Virus record (IMG/VR): IMGVR_UViG_3300044712_000614 | Coordinates: 1-33,596 of that record | Source of the DNA: a virus | DNA: 33,596 bases | Reading direction: 5' to 3' (one strand) | Shown: positions 7,865-15,775 of the stretch, piece by piece | Layout: each line of letters begins with the position of its first letter | Numbering within the stretch: the first letter of the stretch is position 1 | Notes under the pieces: model-generated | What the model was told of the DNA's origin: nothing | The model's input: the letters and a program-made list of their open reading frames with translations, nothing else | Database searches by the model: none | Made by a program: the position numbers and the translations under genes

Positions 7865-8810
7865 TGGCGGGCATCCAGTTGGTGGCGGCTGTTATGTTCG
7901 TGGCGATCGTACCGACCCAGTACCCGGCCGGGACCGAGATCGAGAGGTTGACGTTCGTGGCGACGGTCGTGGTCACCAGGCCAGTGCCGGCGGTGACGTA
8001 GTTCCTGGCCGCGTTGGTGGCGTGGCGCAGGGCGATGTCGGCAATGACGCTGCCGGCTTCGGTGAGGCCGCGATAGGCTCTCAGCGTTCCCGCGCGGGCA
8101 AAGTAGAACCACACCATGTTCTGAGCGTTGGTCTGCGGCTGTGGGTCCGTGAAGCAGAGCGTGTTCGTGAGGGCAGCCTTCTCGAAGGTGTTCCAGACTG
8201 TGTTCGAGAGATTGCTGTCGGCCGCCTGGTAAAGGGCGAGGACGGCGTTGGATAGAGCGATATCGGCGGCCTGGTACAGCTGCACGAGCGCATTCGAGAG
8301 CGCGGCGTCGGCGTTCGTAGTGGAAAGGCCGTTACGCGCAGCGAAGTTCGTCGGGCTCACGACAACGCCATTGCTGTCTGCCTGGACGGGCCAGGAGGTG
8401 GCAGTCGCCGGAGATCCAGTTGGGGAGCCGGCCAGGGTCCAGAAGCTGGTGGAGGCGGCGGCCCAGGCAGTATTGGTGCCGGCGGACAGGTACCAGCGGT
8501 AGTAGTAGAGCTGCGATGCGGTGAGGCCGGTGATGTTGGTGGAGACCGCTCCGGTGGCCACGCCGCTGATGAGGCCGTTGGTGCTGGCCCAGCTGGCGGC
8601 GTTGCTGCCGCCGTCGCTGGTGCCGTAGTAGAGCCGCAGGTAGGTCGTGTTCGTTCCGCCGTTCGTCGAGACCACGTTACCGCACAGCCAGGCGGCCGTG
8701 CGGGTGATGCCGGTGGCGGAGGCGCAGTCCACTTGCAGCGCGGCGGCAGACTTCTGCCACGGACCCACGCAGACGCACACGGACAGCAGAAGACAGATCA
8801 GGCGCTTCAT
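7845..8810 (-). CDS. Exported protein with fibronectin-like domain and heptad region
   Basis: A 321-residue protein. The start at 8810 is fixed by an ATGA overlap. Residues 1-24 form a signal peptide (MKRLICLLLSVCVCVG...KSAAA). It is followed by a fibronectin-III-like domain (ITRTAAWLCGNV, YLRLYYGTSDGG, LTASQLYYYRWYLSAG, then a strand with SFWTLAG), a pattern I associate with secreted proteins of PVC bacteria. Next comes a short repeat, ALSNALVQLYQAAD / ALSNAVLALYQAAD / NLSNTVW, which looks like a coiled-coil or fibre shaft. Such a shaft suggests a trimeric fibre, again with an export signal. Confidence 0.65.
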   Translation of the reverse strand: MKRLICLLLSVCVCVGPWQKSAAALQVDCASATGITRTAAWLCGNVVSTNGGTNTTYLRLYYGTSDGGSNAASWASTNGLISGVATGAVSTNITGLTASQLYYYRWYLSAGTNTAWAAASTSFWTLAGSPTGSPATATSWPVQADSNGVVVSPTNFAARNGLSTTNADAALSNALVQLYQAADIALSNAVLALYQAADSNLSNTVWNTFEKAALTNTLCFTDPQPQTNAQNMVWFYFARAGTLRAYRGLTEAGSVIADIALRHATNAARNYVTAGTGLVTTTVATNVNLSISVPAGYWVGTIATNITAATNWMPAIDYTQP

Positions 8811-9487
8811 AGTTCCTCCCCTGGGCCGAGGGTTAGGACGGCTGCGCCGTCGCGGATCTCGGCGATCTCCGGGTACCAGCGATCGGTGGATTGGATGTAG
8901 TGGTACCAGCGGCCGTTGTGCCAGCGCGCCCACGCCTGGTCTTCGTGCTTCTGGACGTAGCGGGCATCGGCTTCCTGCTGGGTGTAGATCGTCTGACCCT
9001 GGGGCATGGTCGTGGGGACGGCTCCAACGCCATCCTCGTAGATCTGCAACGTGGTGCAGCCCGGTGTCACGTCGCGCCCTGGGGAATCGTTGGTCACATA
9101 CGAGATCGCCACCCAGAAGACCTTGTTCGTATCGGGAGCCACAGCGGGGCTCATCTCGGCATTGGTGAAGTACACCAGGGCATGCTGATGCGTCCTTGCG
9201 GCCCACTGATCCGAAGTGAGGGCGCCGTTGAGGTCCGCCGCGAGAACGGTCTTGGCGACCAGCACGTTCGCCGACGCCGTGGGGCCATCCAGGATCGTGA
9301 CGGTGAGCGAGGCGATGTTGGAGATGTCGGTGATGATCGCATTCGAGACGCCAATCGCGATCTCGAACTGGATGTCGTTGCCGCGCCAGGACGCAGGGGT
9401 GCCGCCGGTGAAGATGTCCTTGAGGGCTGTTCCGGGAGCAATGGCCGCGTCGGCCAGGATGCGAATGCGTCTTCGTCCCAGTATCAT
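8807..9487 (-). CDS. Tail fibre-like protein, cytoplasmic
   Basis: A 226-residue protein without a signal peptide. The N-terminal half is beta-rich (FEIAIGVSNAIITDISNIASL). Around residue 170 it has YTQQEADARYVQKHED, very close to the 'tkaeaDarYvqk' linker that recurs in tail fibres and tip proteins. The C-terminus is Trp/Tyr/His-rich (ARWHNGRWYHYIQSTDRWY). It is coupled by ATGA overlaps to the tail gene upstream and the exported protein downstream, so it marks the switch from tail tube to the fibre/exported cassette. Confidence 0.65.
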   Translation of the reverse strand: MILGRRRIRILADAAIAPGTALKDIFTGGTPASWRGNDIQFEIAIGVSNAIITDISNIASLTVTILDGPTASANVLVAKTVLAADLNGALTSDQWAARTHQHALVYFTNAEMSPAVAPDTNKVFWVAISYVTNDSPGRDVTPGCTTLQIYEDGVGAVPTTMPQGQTIYTQQEADARYVQKHEDQAWARWHNGRWYHYIQSTDRWYPEIAEIRDGAAVLTLGPGEEL

Positions 9488-9882
9488 GATGGCCTCTCCT
9501 TCAGGATCTTCCCGCCAGTGATCGTGTAATCGAGCAGCACCGTGACGCCGAGCAGGCGCGGATTGCAGGCATGCACGACCGCATCCTTGAGATATCGCTC
9601 GACCTCCTTCGTAGGGCTCTTTGCCGTGATAGTCACCAGGCCGCGCGCGAGCGTCTCCTCGGCGTGCTCCAGGTAGAAGACCTGCGCGTCCGCCAGATCC
9701 TCGAACAGGTGAGACCGGGTGAATGTGATCACGGTCTTGCGGTTCTTCCGATCATAGTTGTCCTGGGACGCGGCGCGGAGGTGTGGGGCCTCCTGCAGCG
9801 CGATGCCAAAGTTGCCTCGGATGTCGATCGGGCCATCCCGGTCGTCCCCGGCCAGAACCGTGTTGTCGAGCTTGATGATCAT
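9484..9882 (-). CDS. Tail-region protein of 132 residues, unknown
   Basis: The start at 9882 overlaps the TGA of the tail-tube gene (ATGA). A much longer upstream extension in this frame is only a shadow of the tail-tube gene. The protein starts MIIKLDNTVLAGDDRDGPI and has mixed helix and strand (THLFEDLADAQ-type helix, ITAKSPTKEVERYLKDAVV). It ends with strands (LLGVTVLLDYTITGG) and a basic tail. It is a candidate tail-completion or assembly protein by position only. Confidence 0.6.
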   Translation of the reverse strand: MIIKLDNTVLAGDDRDGPIDIRGNFGIALQEAPHLRAASQDNYDRKNRKTVITFTRSHLFEDLADAQVFYLEHAEETLARGLVTITAKSPTKEVERYLKDAVVHACNPRLLGVTVLLDYTITGGKILKERPS

Positions 9883-10844
9883 GCCGCATTCACTTCGAGC
9901 TTGAAGAGATCCACGAGCGCGCCGGCGTTGAGAGTCCGGAGCGTCTTGAACTCCAGATCCGGAACCCGGTCGCCGATGGCATAGGCGTGCTGAGCGGCCT
10001 GCAGGGTGCAGCCGTAGATCGTGGCCTTCGGGTTGCTTGCGCCGCCCGTGATGACCAGCGTCTGGGCCTTGTCCAGGATGGAGACGCCGCGCGCCACGCC
10101 GGTCCCCTGCAGCTTCATGAGGCCGTGCAGATCCGCGACCTTGATGCCGATGGGCTTGCACTTGGCCGATACGGAGGCGTTGCCATTGTAGATCCAGTCG
10201 AAGATGCCGATGTCGTCGACGATCTGTGGATCGAGCCCCACGTCGAAGCTCAGCACCCAGCCGTCCTTCGTCTGGATCGCGTTCCAAGGGGCGCTGAGCG
10301 CGCCCAGGGCGGCGCTGTAGGGCACCGTGAGGATGTTGGCCAGGGTGAGGGAGGTGTCGGTGAAGGCGGCGTCGGCCAGGGCGAATAGATGCGACGCGTT
10401 GCTCCAGGCCTGGTTGTCGGTGCCGATGCAGGTGAGCGTGACCTGGCCCATCACCGTCTTGACGGAGGATAGGAGAATGTCCGGCATCTTCGAGACGAAC
10501 CCGCTCGAATAGGTGAGCTTCTCCTTGCCGTTGAGGGGCCACACGACAACGCTCTTGTCGGTGCTGGGCATGGCCGATGCACCGGGCGTGCAGGCGGTGT
10601 GCGGATAGAGCACCTCGAAGACGCTCGCGGGCGTGGTGCCCTCGATCTCGCCGGCCGGGGTGAAGGTGATCTCGGTGATGATCTGCTGGATGCGCTCATC
10701 CAGCTTGCCGCGCCCAGACACGACGATGTCGAAGAGGTCGTAGCGGGTCGCGATCTTGATCTCGTCCTTGATCCAGAACGTGACGCCGTTGAAGGTCACG
10801 ATGGCGGGGCCGCGAAGGATAGTTGCGTCTGTTCTGCTGAGCAT
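9879..10844 (-). CDS. Major tail tube protein (probable)
   Basis: A 321-residue protein preceded by AGGGAG. It is beta-rich with a segment (FTPAGEIEGTTPASVFEVLYPHT) that fits the tail-tube fold of B3-like and other siphoviruses. It also has strands around WVLSFDVGLDPQIVDDIGIFDWIYNG. It lies directly downstream of the head-tail connector genes, where the tube gene belongs. No contractile sheath gene is present next to it, which supports a non-contractile tail. The exact family is not proven. Confidence 0.6.
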   Translation of the reverse strand: MLSRTDATILRGPAIVTFNGVTFWIKDEIKIATRYDLFDIVVSGRGKLDERIQQIITEITFTPAGEIEGTTPASVFEVLYPHTACTPGASAMPSTDKSVVVWPLNGKEKLTYSSGFVSKMPDILLSSVKTVMGQVTLTCIGTDNQAWSNASHLFALADAAFTDTSLTLANILTVPYSAALGALSAPWNAIQTKDGWVLSFDVGLDPQIVDDIGIFDWIYNGNASVSAKCKPIGIKVADLHGLMKLQGTGVARGVSILDKAQTLVITGGASNPKATIYGCTLQAAQHAYAIGDRVPDLEFKTLRTLNAGALVDLFKLEVNAA

Positions 10845-10854
10845 GTTGATCTCC

Positions 10855-11289
10855 CTATTCCAGTTTGAAGCCGGCGGTTGCCTTGCAGTTGATCAGATAG
10901 ATCAGGGCTCCGCCCGAATCGTTCACGAGCACGAAACTCTCGGCAAAGGCCGGCACCTGGCGCGCCGGGTTGAGCAGGCACAGGATCATCGCCACGACCT
11001 GGGAGGCGCTCTTCTTGGTTCCGCTGGCGCTCTGGTTTACGACGACGTTCTCGGTGACGGTGATCGCGACCTTCAGGTCCAGGCTATAGGCGCCCACGCC
11101 AAGCGTCTCGGGCTTGCCGGTGACGGTTTCCACAATGACGCAGAGGCCAATCTTCCCGAGCTTGATCTCGATCGTGTTGAGGATGTCGCCCTTGAGCTCG
11201 GTGATGACGGGGATGTTGCTGAAGAACGGGTCATTCAGCAGCGCCCTGGAGATCTGGACCTGGATGTCATTGAGAGGGTCCTGGCTCAT
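10855..11289 (-). CDS. Head-tail connector / tail terminator-like protein
   Basis: A 144-residue protein starting at 11289 by ATGA overlap. It has the pattern of a tail terminator or minor tail protein: an N-terminal helix (DIQVQISRALLNDPFF), central strands (IEIKLGKIGLCVIVETVTG) and the segment LDLKVAITVTENVVVN. It lies just before the tail tube gene and after a virion morphogenesis protein, the order seen in many siphoviruses. Assignment rests on position and predicted shape. Confidence 0.5.
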   Translation of the reverse strand: MSQDPLNDIQVQISRALLNDPFFSNIPVITELKGDILNTIEIKLGKIGLCVIVETVTGKPETLGVGAYSLDLKVAITVTENVVVNQSASGTKKSASQVVAMILCLLNPARQVPAFAESFVLVNDSGGALIYLINCKATAGFKLE

Positions 11290-11963
11290 GCGACGGCCCT
11301 CCGGTTATTCGCTTCGACGCGGGCGAGCATCTGGGAGAGCTCGTCATGGATCGCATCATCGATGTACTGCGGATCGGGAAGCGCGCGGGGATCGGCGTAC
11401 TGGGTAACCTTCTTTGCGAGCCAGTACCAGACTGTGCCGACGCCTGTCGTGGCCTTCGCGGCTGTCGCCTTCACGCGCAGGCCCTTCTTCTTCCCCTTCT
11501 GAACCGTGCGCTGGTAGTTGTAGGCGGCGATCAGGGCGGGCCGTGTAACCCAGAGCTTGGGGTCGAACACCATGGCGAACTTGAGGGCCGGCGTGGCGCC
11601 CTCGCGCGGAGAGCCGGCGGCGTAGGCGGCGGCCGTGGCGGGGATGGCGAGATGCGAGACGCGCTTGGGGGTGATGGTTCCGCCGTAGACCTTCTGATTG
11701 AAGGCCGGATCGGTGACGGCGATCGTCGCCTGGTTGGCGTCCACAGAGGCCAGGGCAGTCGACTTTCGAATGCGCGCCCAGAATCCCTGCTCGGGCCAGC
11801 CCATCTTGTTCCCCTCGGCATTGCGCATGGCAAAGTGGTCGCGCAGCTCCTTCTCGACGCGCTTGCCGGCGACCTGCAGGATCTGTTCTGGACGATCGAC
11901 GATGTCCTGCAGCGTCTGCAGCATCGGCGTGGCGGTGTCGCGAGTGATGGAGATCTCAAGCAT
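11286..11963 (-). CDS. Virion morphogenesis protein (Mu gpG / gp10-like neck family, probable)
   Basis: A 225-residue protein. The N-terminal half resembles phage virion morphogenesis proteins: an early helix (LQDIVDRPEQILQVAGKRVEKELRDHF), then a WPEQGFW motif and a basic strand region. In this family the N-terminal helices and following strands help join head and tail. Its gene overlaps the upstream DUF6527 gene by 8 bases and the downstream gene by ATGA. The C-terminal helix (DDAIHDELSQMLARVEANNRR) is typical of such proteins. Confidence 0.55.
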   Translation of the reverse strand: MLEISITRDTATPMLQTLQDIVDRPEQILQVAGKRVEKELRDHFAMRNAEGNKMGWPEQGFWARIRKSTALASVDANQATIAVTDPAFNQKVYGGTITPKRVSHLAIPATAAAYAAGSPREGATPALKFAMVFDPKLWVTRPALIAAYNYQRTVQKGKKKGLRVKATAAKATTGVGTVWYWLAKKVTQYADPRALPDPQYIDDAIHDELSQMLARVEANNRRAVA

Positions 11964-12270
11964 GAACGGCCTCCGCTTGAGCTTCTGGAAGATACAGGCC
12001 TGCCCAGTCCGGGATCTCAGTAGTCTGCCCGTGAAGCTTGTGGTCGCAGTCGTTCAGGAACTCGATCTGGCCGTCGCGGACAAATGAATGGCAGCGGTAC
12101 GTTCCAATGGAGAGGATGCTGGGTGACACCGTTGGCTTCTCTACATCCCTGTTCCAGGTCCACCGGACCTCATTGAACCAATGCGCATATCCGCAGGCGG
12201 GGCAGAAGAACGCGAACTGGGGAGTGTGCGGTTCCAGCGGGCCGGAGAGTTTGAAGGCCTTGATCTTCAT
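11956..12270 (-). CDS. DUF6527-like small phage protein
   Basis: A 104-residue protein. It has the landmarks I associate with DUF6527: FFCPACGYAHWF, a Trp-Asn segment (WTWNRD), KPTVSPSIL, then CHSFVRDGQIEFLNDCDHKLHGQT and a Pro-Trp near the C-terminus. The Cys and His residues (CPAC, the second Cys/His group) suggest metal binding. Its function is not known in the family. It sits between the minor head and neck genes, coupled by short overlaps to both. Confidence 0.7.
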   Translation of the reverse strand: MKIKAFKLSGPLEPHTPQFAFFCPACGYAHWFNEVRWTWNRDVEKPTVSPSILSIGTYRCHSFVRDGQIEFLNDCDHKLHGQTTEIPDWAGLYLPEAQAEAVHA

Positions 12271-13142
12271 GCCTTGCCCCCCGCCTTAGCAAGGCCTACG
12301 GCGGGCGTGCCCGTCCAGGAGATGGTGTCGCCATCGAACGAAATCCGGTCACCGAAGATCGTGCGGAGCGCATTGAGAGTGTCCGGGGAGAGGTCCTGGG
12401 TAGAGGCAAAGAGCGCCTCGTTGAAGTCCTCATCCACCGGCTGGATCTCCTCGCCCGGCCCCAGGAGACCGAAGTCCTCTGCATCGCGGCGGGAGACGTC
12501 GTCGAGCCCCATGCCGCTCCCGAAGTCAAACGGCGGCCACGGCGTTCCGAAAGCCGAGATCGCGGTCCAGATGGGGTCGGTCTTGAGAGCGATCATGCGG
12601 TCATTGCCGACGAGCTTTCCGCCTGCAGCCACCCATCGCCACGTCCAGTTCCGGGGCTCCTTGCGGTTCTCGATCCGAACGAGTTCATAGGCTGGATAGG
12701 CGTCCAGGATCGCGGGCTGCATGTCGGTCTTGCGGCGGGCGTAGTTGGTGGCGTGCCCGGTCTGGATGTCGTAGATGAGGCCGAGGCGCCGGCGAGAGGC
12801 CAGGTCTATGAGTCCGCCGGATTCATCGGAGAGCCCGGCGTCGATGGCATGCTGACGCATGTCGCCGATGAAGCTGGAGCGATCGACGTAGGCCGATGCG
12901 ACCTTGCCCGTGGCGGGATTGATGACCTTCTCCTTCTGCATCGAGACGGCCATGAGGAGCTTCGACTTGGCGGTCTCCAGGAAATGGGCGTCCTCGACGG
13001 CCGCACTGAAGAACGCCCGCTCGCGGAGGGCTGTCGGCACCTCGGACCATTCGGCCGTGCGCAGAGTGGACGCCACGACGCTCTTGGCGTCGAGCTTCGC
13101 GATCGCGTCCTGCAGGGGAACGGCTGTGGTGAAGAGCTTCAT
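12267..13142 (-). CDS. F: Minor head protein (Mu gpF / SPP1 gp7-like)
   Basis: A 291-residue protein. The middle has features of phage head morphogenesis proteins: DIQTGHATNYARR near residue 128, then WTWRWVAAGGKL, and the C-terminal part FGTPWPPFDFGSGMGLDDVSRRDAEDFGLL, like the 'PP.hp.CRC' end of the gpF family but without the Cys pair. These proteins sit near the portal and aid DNA ejection or head assembly. In Mu this gene precedes the protease and capsid genes; here it follows the capsid gene, so the order is changed. Confidence 0.65.
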   Translation of the reverse strand: MKLFTTAVPLQDAIAKLDAKSVVASTLRTAEWSEVPTALRERAFFSAAVEDAHFLETAKSKLLMAVSMQKEKVINPATGKVASAYVDRSSFIGDMRQHAIDAGLSDESGGLIDLASRRRLGLIYDIQTGHATNYARRKTDMQPAILDAYPAYELVRIENRKEPRNWTWRWVAAGGKLVGNDRMIALKTDPIWTAISAFGTPWPPFDFGSGMGLDDVSRRDAEDFGLLGPGEEIQPVDEDFNEALFASTQDLSPDTLNALRTIFGDRISFDGDTISWTGTPAVGLAKAGGKA

Positions 13143-13145
13143 GGG

Positions 13146-13601
13146 TTAGAGGCCGGTCATCGAGTCGCGGGTCATGATGCGGGTGGGTTTGCGGACAATC
13201 GTGATGCTGCCGGCGCCGGACTGCACATCCGGCGTCTCGGGATCGTCCGGCATGGAGATGGGGAGGTCCTCGGTGCCGGCGATATCGAGATCCTTGTAGG
13301 CGCGGGAGATCTGGGTCTTGTGATCCTCGGAGAGGTTGAGCCCTGGAATCCGGGGTTGAAGGGCTTCGAGAGTCAGGAGCGCGGCGCAACCCTTGAGCTC
13401 GGGCGGTACCGCGTAGGGCGTGAGCGATCTCTGGATGCGCTTGGCTATCCGGTTGCGGATGTAGTTGCAGCGGTCATGCATGGTCTCGTCAAACGGATTC
13501 GCCTGGCCTTCCGCGAGGGCGGCGGTACAGACGGCTTCGACGAGGGCTCCCACCTGGTAGCGGTTGAGGTCAGCGACCGTTATGACGACCCATGCGCTCA
13601 T
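13146..13601 (-). CDS. Head-completion adaptor (Mu gp36 / DUF1320-like, tentative)
   Basis: A 151-residue protein. I choose the ATG at 13601, which has GAGGA at good spacing; a start at 13658 would add 19 residues with a weaker site. The N-terminus ITVADLNRYQVGALVEAVCTAALAEG followed by a helix (DRCNYIRNRIAKRIQRSL) fits head-tail adaptor proteins that follow the capsid gene in Mu-like phages. Similarity to gp36 is judged by eye and is weak. Confidence 0.5.
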   Translation of the reverse strand: MSAWVVITVADLNRYQVGALVEAVCTAALAEGQANPFDETMHDRCNYIRNRIAKRIQRSLTPYAVPPELKGCAALLTLEALQPRIPGLNLSEDHKTQISRAYKDLDIAGTEDLPISMPDDPETPDVQSGAGSITIVRKPTRIMTRDSMTGL

Positions 13602-13666
13602 GTTCAGATCCTCGGGCCGAGGGCCAGCCGGCTGGGAGGTGACAGCCGGCCGGCCCATGCCCCTCG

Positions 13667-14059
13667 CTAGCGGCTGCGGTTATCGAGAACGACTTCGGCC
13701 AGGAAGTTCGACGTGGCCGAAACTTTGAGCACGTCCCCCTTGAGCTGCACGTACCCGTTCGTCGACAGGTCTGCGGACCCGGACGTGGCGCTCGTGATGG
13801 TCGTGAGCGAGTTCGTGAGTGCCCCGGTCGAGTCGACCTGGCTGAACACCATGGCGTTGGTGCACGCCGCGCCGGCCATGTTCTGCGCTCGGATCGACAG
13901 GATCTTCGCGTTATAGAACGCAGCGCTGTTGGTGTACGCGGCGGACGTGGTGCCAGAGAGGATCACCCTCTGGTACTCGTCGGCCTTGGCTTTCGGGGCG
14001 ATGCTGACACTGGCCACGATCACAACGGCGAGCGTGGCGCTGATGAGCTTTCGGAACAT
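13667..14059 (-). CDS. Small exported protein next to the capsid gene
   Basis: A 130-residue protein with GAAGGAG upstream of the ATG at 14059. Residues 1-27 form a clear Sec signal peptide (MFRKLISATLAVVIVASVSI...AKA) with probable cleavage after KAKA. The mature part starts DEYQRVILSG and is Ala/Ser/Thr/Asn-rich and strand-forming. It resembles small decoration or trimer proteins more than enzymes. It lies between the capsid and head-completion genes, downstream of a strong hairpin, which is an unexpected place for an exported protein. Confidence 0.6.
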   Translation of the reverse strand: MFRKLISATLAVVIVASVSIAPKAKADEYQRVILSGTTSAAYTNSAAFYNAKILSIRAQNMAGAACTNAMVFSQVDSTGALTNSLTTITSATSGSADLSTNGYVQLKGDVLKVSATSNFLAEVVLDNRSR

Positions 14060-14117
14060 ACCGTTTCTCCTTCTTCGTGAGTCCTTGAATCGAGTTGCGA
14101 TGACAGACAGAGAACGA

Positions 14118-14144
14118 GGCGGGGGGCTTTCTCTGCCCCCCGCC
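14118..14144 (-). terminator. Strong hairpin after the major capsid gene
   Basis: A perfect 10-bp stem (GGCGGGGGGC at 14118-14127 and GCCCCCCGCC at 14135-14144) with a 7-base loop, 11 bases past the capsid TAG. There is no long T tract on either strand. It could be a partial terminator or an RNA-stabilising hairpin that raises capsid mRNA over downstream genes. Confidence 0.65.
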
Positions 14145-14154
14145 CAGGGGTTGA

Positions 14155-15156
14155 CTAGCTGATGTTGAGACGCCGGGCGCTGCCGGTGCTGACGATGTTG
14201 GAGTAGTGGGCGACGCTGATCTCGATCAGCTTGGCGCTGAGTTCGCGCCGGTAGACTTGGAACTGTCCGCCGGTCGTGGTGATGAACCGCTTCAGGGAGG
14301 ACGGGTCCTCCATGACGGGGCTCGACGTGCGGTGGAACGCGATGGCGTAGGCGCCCAGCATGCGCGTCTTGTCGCCCGTGCCCGTGCCGTACCGCTCGCC
14401 GAACTTGCGCAGGCCCTGCTCCAGCCCGAGCCACTCGCTCAGCAGCTGGGGAGTCCACATCGAGCTCGCGAACCCGCCGGCCTTGTCGGTCGACCGCAGG
14501 TTCTGCACGCGATAGGTCCAGCCCGTTGACCCGATCGCCAACGCGTTGGCGTTCAGGCCGGTCGTCGTCCCGACCGCCTCGCACAGGTCGAGGAGATCGA
14601 TGTCCGGATCGCTGACGGGGGCGGTGATCCACTTGACGGCCGTGCCGGCGTGCAGCGCGAGGAGCGCCGTGACCGCGCGGCGGAGGTCGTTGCGCATGAT
14701 CCGGTTCTTGAGCCAGCCGGCGTAGAGCTGTTCCCAGTTGGGAATCTCGCCGACGACATCAAGGTCGCCCACGAAGGCGAGACCCTTGTTGATCGTGCGC
14801 GCGCTTTCGAGCTCGCCCTTGAACTCCACGATCTTGAAGTTCGTGCCCGGCGCCCGAGCGTCATCGGTCTCGCTCAGGAACTGCTGGACGTTGCCGAACT
14901 TGCGGAACTCGAACCGCCGGCCGGCCGGCACTCCGGGGGCGATGAAGTCCAGGGCTTCCTGGATCTTGTCCGCGTCGGTCATGCCGCCCACGAACGCCGT
15001 GAGAGGCTGGCTCATGAACGAGTTGTTGAACGACTGCTCGTTCGCGGCACAGATGATACCCTTGCCAGGGTTGGCGCCGTAGAAGACGGGCGCGAGTTCG
15101 AGAACCTGATGGCCGGCCGCATTCGCGGCGGCGATGAGTCTGCTGTCGATCTGCAT
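14155..15156 (-). CDS. T: Major capsid protein (Mu gpT-like)
   Basis: A 333-residue protein preceded by AGGGAG. Its length and position, after the protease/scaffold and decoration genes, fit the major capsid of B3/Mu-like phages. The N-terminus (MQIDSRLIAAANAAGHQVLELAP) is like other Mu-like capsids, and the central E-loop-like region contains FEFRKFGNVQQFL. The 3' UTR carries a strong hairpin. No single signature motif proves the call. Confidence 0.7.
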   Translation of the reverse strand: MQIDSRLIAAANAAGHQVLELAPVFYGANPGKGIICAANEQSFNNSFMSQPLTAFVGGMTDADKIQEALDFIAPGVPAGRRFEFRKFGNVQQFLSETDDARAPGTNFKIVEFKGELESARTINKGLAFVGDLDVVGEIPNWEQLYAGWLKNRIMRNDLRRAVTALLALHAGTAVKWITAPVSDPDIDLLDLCEAVGTTTGLNANALAIGSTGWTYRVQNLRSTDKAGGFASSMWTPQLLSEWLGLEQGLRKFGERYGTGTGDKTRMLGAYAIAFHRTSSPVMEDPSSLKRFITTTGGQFQVYRRELSAKLIEISVAHYSNIVSTGSARRLNIS

Positions 15157-15223
15157 GTTGCTGCTCCCTGTTGGGATTCTGAGTTACTGTTTCGATCCTT
15201 CGCTGCTGACGTCGTCCTTTGTG

Positions 15224-15691
15224 TTACGTCACGACGATCTTGACCGGCGAGCACGGGGCCATCTCGACCTCGTCGTCATTCGCATCGGCGGCGGTGATGG
15301 CCGTCCCGACGATGTAGTACGTGCCGCCCGCCACGGGCAGCGTCTTGACCTTCTCGCCATCCGCGATGAGGATGGCGTTCACGGCGATCGCGGCCGACGC
15401 GATCACACGAACCGTGGTGTCGGCGCCGCCCAGGGCCTGGACCCCGACTTCATAGCCATCGAGTTCGGTGGCCATGGAGACGCCGATCGGCACGCCGTCG
15501 TTTGCCGCGACGGTGCCGGCGGCCGAGAGCTTCACCAGCTTGTGCAGGTTTACGGTGCCCGAGGCCGTGGCTGTGAACCTGCCTCCTTGATGGGTCCCGA
15601 CGTTGGTGATCGCGTTGATCGCGGCCACGAGTTTCCGCCCGGAGGCGAGAATGATCGCCAGACGGGCACGCAGTGCGCGCAGCTTGTTCAT
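15224..15691 (-). CDS. Capsid decoration protein (DUF2190-like)
   Basis: A 155-residue protein with AAGGAC upstream. A basic N-terminal helix (MNKLRALRARLAIILASGRKL) is followed by a small beta domain: LHKLVKLSAAGTVAANDGVPIGVSM, VGVQALGGADTTVRVIASAAI and ILIADGEKVKTLPVAGG. The 'VkLs..G.v......iGv......' pattern is that of DUF2190-type decoration proteins found between the protease and capsid genes. The N-terminal hydrophobic-basic helix is longer than usual. Confidence 0.65.
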   Translation of the reverse strand: MNKLRALRARLAIILASGRKLVAAINAITNVGTHQGGRFTATASGTVNLHKLVKLSAAGTVAANDGVPIGVSMATELDGYEVGVQALGGADTTVRVIASAAIAVNAILIADGEKVKTLPVAGGTYYIVGTAITAADANDDEVEMAPCSPVKIVVT

Positions 15692-15755
15692 GTGCTGCTG
15701 TCCTTTCTCCGCCTTCAGGCGGTGTTGAGGCCTGATCCCCGGCCCCTACGGGTTG

Positions 15756-15769
15756 CGGGCATTCGCCCG
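15756..15769 (-). terminator. Small hairpin between scaffold and decoration genes
   Basis: A 5-bp GC stem (CGGGC at 15756-15760 and GCCCG at 15765-15769) with loop ATTC, 7 bases past the protease/scaffold TAA. A second one (CCGCC/GGCGG with loop TTCA) lies at 15709-15722. No T tract is present. Together they may adjust the ratio of scaffold to capsid mRNA. Confidence 0.35.
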
Positions 15770-15775
15770 AAATCG

